This document shows positions 62,249 to 64,000 of a stretch of 64,000 nt of DNA, piece after piece. The first letter of the stretch is position 1. The number at the start of each line of letters is the position of its first letter. Source of the stretch: JAFEDN01 sp963795715 (lineage in GTDB: Bacteria > Pseudomonadota > Gammaproteobacteria > Coxiellales > Coxiellaceae); the NCBI GenBank assembly GCA_963795715.1, contig CAWCIY010000002.1:2046001-2110000 (forward strand). Reading direction: 5' to 3'. The position numbers and the translations under genes are program-made. The notes under the pieces were generated by a model, which saw only the letters and a list, made by a program, of their open reading frames with translations, did no database searches and was not told where the DNA came from.

Positions 62249-64000
62249 GTAAATATTCGGTGAACCCGCCCGCCCTATTGCATGCTGAGTAAAATAAGGT
62301 TAATTTTAAGGCTGAAAAAATGAGCAGCAGAGTCAGGGAGACATGGATACAGCGATTGCGCACATTGACCTTCAAAATCAATTAGTGGATTTATACCGAC
62401 AAATCAGTGTGTCGTATAAGTCATTGAAATTGGCGTATGAACAGCAAGGACAGGCATTAAAAGAATCAAAATTATCCGTGATCGATTACAAACACCAAGC
62501 CCATTACTGGGAAGCGCAGTTCAAACAAATTAAAACCCGGGAAGAAGAACTGAAAGCGGAACTAGAGGAATTACAAGCTAAATTACGCAAACGAGAACAG
62601 CAACTGTTTGGCAAGCATTCAGAAAAACAATCGACATCATTGGATCAGAAGAAAGTGGATCAAGAGGCAAAGAAAAAGCGTGGTCAACAACCTGAGAATG
62701 CTAGTCCAAATCGAAGGGACTATAGCGATTTGCCTGAAGTTGAAGAGGTTGTTGAACTCAATGATCAAGAAAATTATTGCCCCTGTTGCGGATTAAAGTA
62801 TCAGGAACTGGCGGGGACAGAAGATTCAGAAGTGTTAGAGCTGATTAACGTTCAAGCCTATCGGCGAAGGATTTGTCGTAAGCGTTATAAACGTGCGTGT
62901 CGCTGTAAAAATAATCCAGCTCCGCAAATCATCACGATGCCGCCGATGGAAAGACCATTTTCCAGAAGTAAATTGGGGATAACGATCTGGGCACATCTAT
63001 TAATACAGAAATATGGCTACCAAAACCCATTGAATCGAATATTATCGAATTTGGAATTGAGTGGCTTATCATTGTCTATGGGGACAGTGACTGGCGGATT
63101 GGAATATCTTTTACGGTTATTCATACCGGTATATGATGGGATTGCTTTACATAATTGTGCAGCGCAGCATTGGCACGCGGACGAGACGGGTTGGAAGGTA
63201 TTTGAAAAGATAGATGGGAAAGAAAGTACTCGATGGTTTTTATGGATATTCCAAAATAGTGAATCCGTTGTTTACAAAATAAGTCCCAGTCGCTCATCTC
63301 AAGTGGTTAAAGATTATTTTGGTGAGGATCACGGAGGGGGTATTTTAAATGTAGATCGCTATGGGGCCTATAAAGCCATTGCGAAAGCCGGTTTGTTTAT
63401 TCTGGCTTTTTGTTGGGCGCATGTGCGTCGTGACTTTTTAGACTATAGCAAAGCCTACCCTCATCAAGAAAGTTGGGGGCTTGAATGGGTAGAAAGAATT
63501 GGGCGACTTTATCATATTAATAATCAACGTATTGAACATAAACCGAGTTCTAAACAATTTCAATTAATGGATACAGAATTGAGAAAAGCCATCAAAGAGA
63601 TGGCTGATGAAATGATAGTAGAATTAAAGGATTCTCAGATACTACCTTCAGCAAAGAAATTACTGAAAAGCCTATCCAATCATTGGAAAGGGTTGACTGT
63701 ATTTGTAGATCATCCTGATATTCCCATGGATAATAATGTAGCTGAAAGGGGATTGAGAACGAGTGTGCTGGGTCGAAAAAATTATTATGGATCAGGATCA
63801 GTATGGTCTGCAGAATTAGCAGCGGTGATGTTTACAATACTGAGGACGATGAAGCTGTGGGAGATTAATCCGCATACCTGGTTATTGGCCTATCTTCAAG
63901 AATGTGCAATGCGTGGCGGCAATCCTCCAGACAACATTGATCCTTTTTTGCCTTGGAATATGAGTAAATCTTTACGGGAGTTAATGGCTCAGCCTCCTAA
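62249..64000 (+). mobile_element. Second IS66-family element, running off the window
   Basis: Left terminal repeat GTAAATATTCGGTGAACC; the first 11 bases equal those of the IS66 at 14566 and later bases differ, so they are related but distinct. Inserted into the left end of a RAYT-derived element. Confidence 0.9.
62343..64000 (+). CDS. tnpC: IS66-family transposase TnpC (3' end outside window)
   Basis: Open from ATG 62343 (MDTAIAHIDLQNQL) to the window edge, at least 552 codons. LRKREQQLFGKHSEKQ, CPCCGLKYQEL, HWHADETGW, LNVDRYGAYK and MDNNVAERGLR match the IS66 zinc region and DDE triad. It reaches PWNMSKSL near the edge, so only a few residues are missing. A homologue of the copy at 14590, clearly diverged. 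Confidence 0.93.
   Translation, partial: MDTAIAHIDLQNQLVDLYRQISVSYKSLKLAYEQQGQALKESKLSVIDYKHQAHYWEAQFKQIKTREEELKAELEELQAKLRKREQQLFGKHSEKQSTSLDQKKVDQEAKKKRGQQPENASPNRRDYSDLPEVEEVVELNDQENYCPCCGLKYQELAGTEDSEVLELINVQAYRRRICRKRYKRACRCKNNPAPQIITMPPMERPFSRSKLGITIWAHLLIQKYGYQNPLNRILSNLELSGLSLSMGTVTGGLEYLLRLFIPVYDGIALHNCAAQHWHADETGWKVFEKIDGKESTRWFLWIFQNSESVVYKISPSRSSQVVKDYFGEDHGGGILNVDRYGAYKAIAKAGLFILAFCWAHVRRDFLDYSKAYPHQESWGLEWVERIGRLYHINNQRIEHKPSSKQFQLMDTELRKAIKEMADEMIVELKDSQILPSAKKLLKSLSNHWKGLTVFVDHPDIPMDNNVAERGLRTSVLGRKNYYGSGSVWSAELAAVMFTILRTMKLWEINPHTWLLAYLQECAMRGGNPPDNIDPFLPWNMSKSLRELMAQPP

Noticed and set aside
14566..64000. Two IS66 copies in opposite orientation as ends of one large composite transposon
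   Set aside because: Their terminal repeats agree only in the first 11 bases and the transposases are clearly diverged; the first has its own perfect 8-bp target duplication, so each moved alone.
1..64000. tRNA, rRNA or CRISPR loci
   Set aside because: Read through on both strands; no regularly spaced repeats, no rRNA-like blocks and no convincing tRNA cloverleaf were noticed. A covariance-model scan would be needed to exclude small RNAs.

Overview
The window looks like a low-GC gammaproteobacterial genome of the Legionellales/Coxiellaceae kind (Legionella, Rickettsiella, Diplorickettsia, Aquicella or Berkiella-like), probably from an intracellular bacterium. This is inferred from content: Sel1-repeat and ankyrin proteins, eukaryote-like protein kinases, a cPLA2-like phospholipase, a PLD-family protein, a candidate cysteine protease, F-box-like motifs and Ser-rich linkers, set among many insertion sequences and decayed genes. 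No rRNA, tRNA, CRISPR array or replication origin was seen, so the species is not settled.

Layout. 0-12.4 kb: Sel1 protein, small lipoprotein, cysteine-protease-like protein, remnants of IS66 and UspA, a large ankyrin protein with a duplicated module, then a probable two-gene unit (Ser-rich protein, cPLA2-like lipase). 12.5-19 kb: FUSC permease with a LysR regulator split by an IS66 element, a Cys-rich protein and a cytokinin-dehydrogenase-like flavoprotein. 19-25 kb: Sel1/pseudokinase protein, then a graveyard of at least five truncated genes. 24.8-31.4 kb: three copies of a RAYT element (HUH Y1 transposase plus a DnaA domain IV-like tail), one interrupted by an IS110/IS1111 copy. 31.4-41.3 kb: two Bcr/CflA-type MFS genes (one with an in-frame TGA), a 121-bp hairpin and three large proteins without clear homologues. 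41.5-46.2 kb: IS4 remnant carrying a MITE, SRPBCC/MarR/hydrolase genes, a broken APH gene and a DUF3050 gene. 46.2-50.7 kb: a hybrid histidine kinase split by a 2.45-kb large-serine-recombinase element. 50.8-62 kb: membrane-anchored protein, a 1551-residue repeat protein, a kinase gene joined through an A10 tract to an ankyrin gene, and a PLD protein. 62-64 kb: a PLD paralogue remnant hit by a RAYT-element end, itself hit by a second IS66.

Together the region reads as an effector-rich accessory island under heavy transposon pressure. Genes for housekeeping or regulation (LysR, histidine kinase, MarR, MFS, AAA ATPase, APH) are repeatedly broken, while the large eukaryote-like genes mostly stay open. 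The most notable items are the RAYT-DnaA element family with its internally deleted derivatives, two regulator genes whose reading frames are restored exactly by removing an element, and the homopolymer junction between kinase and ankyrin genes.
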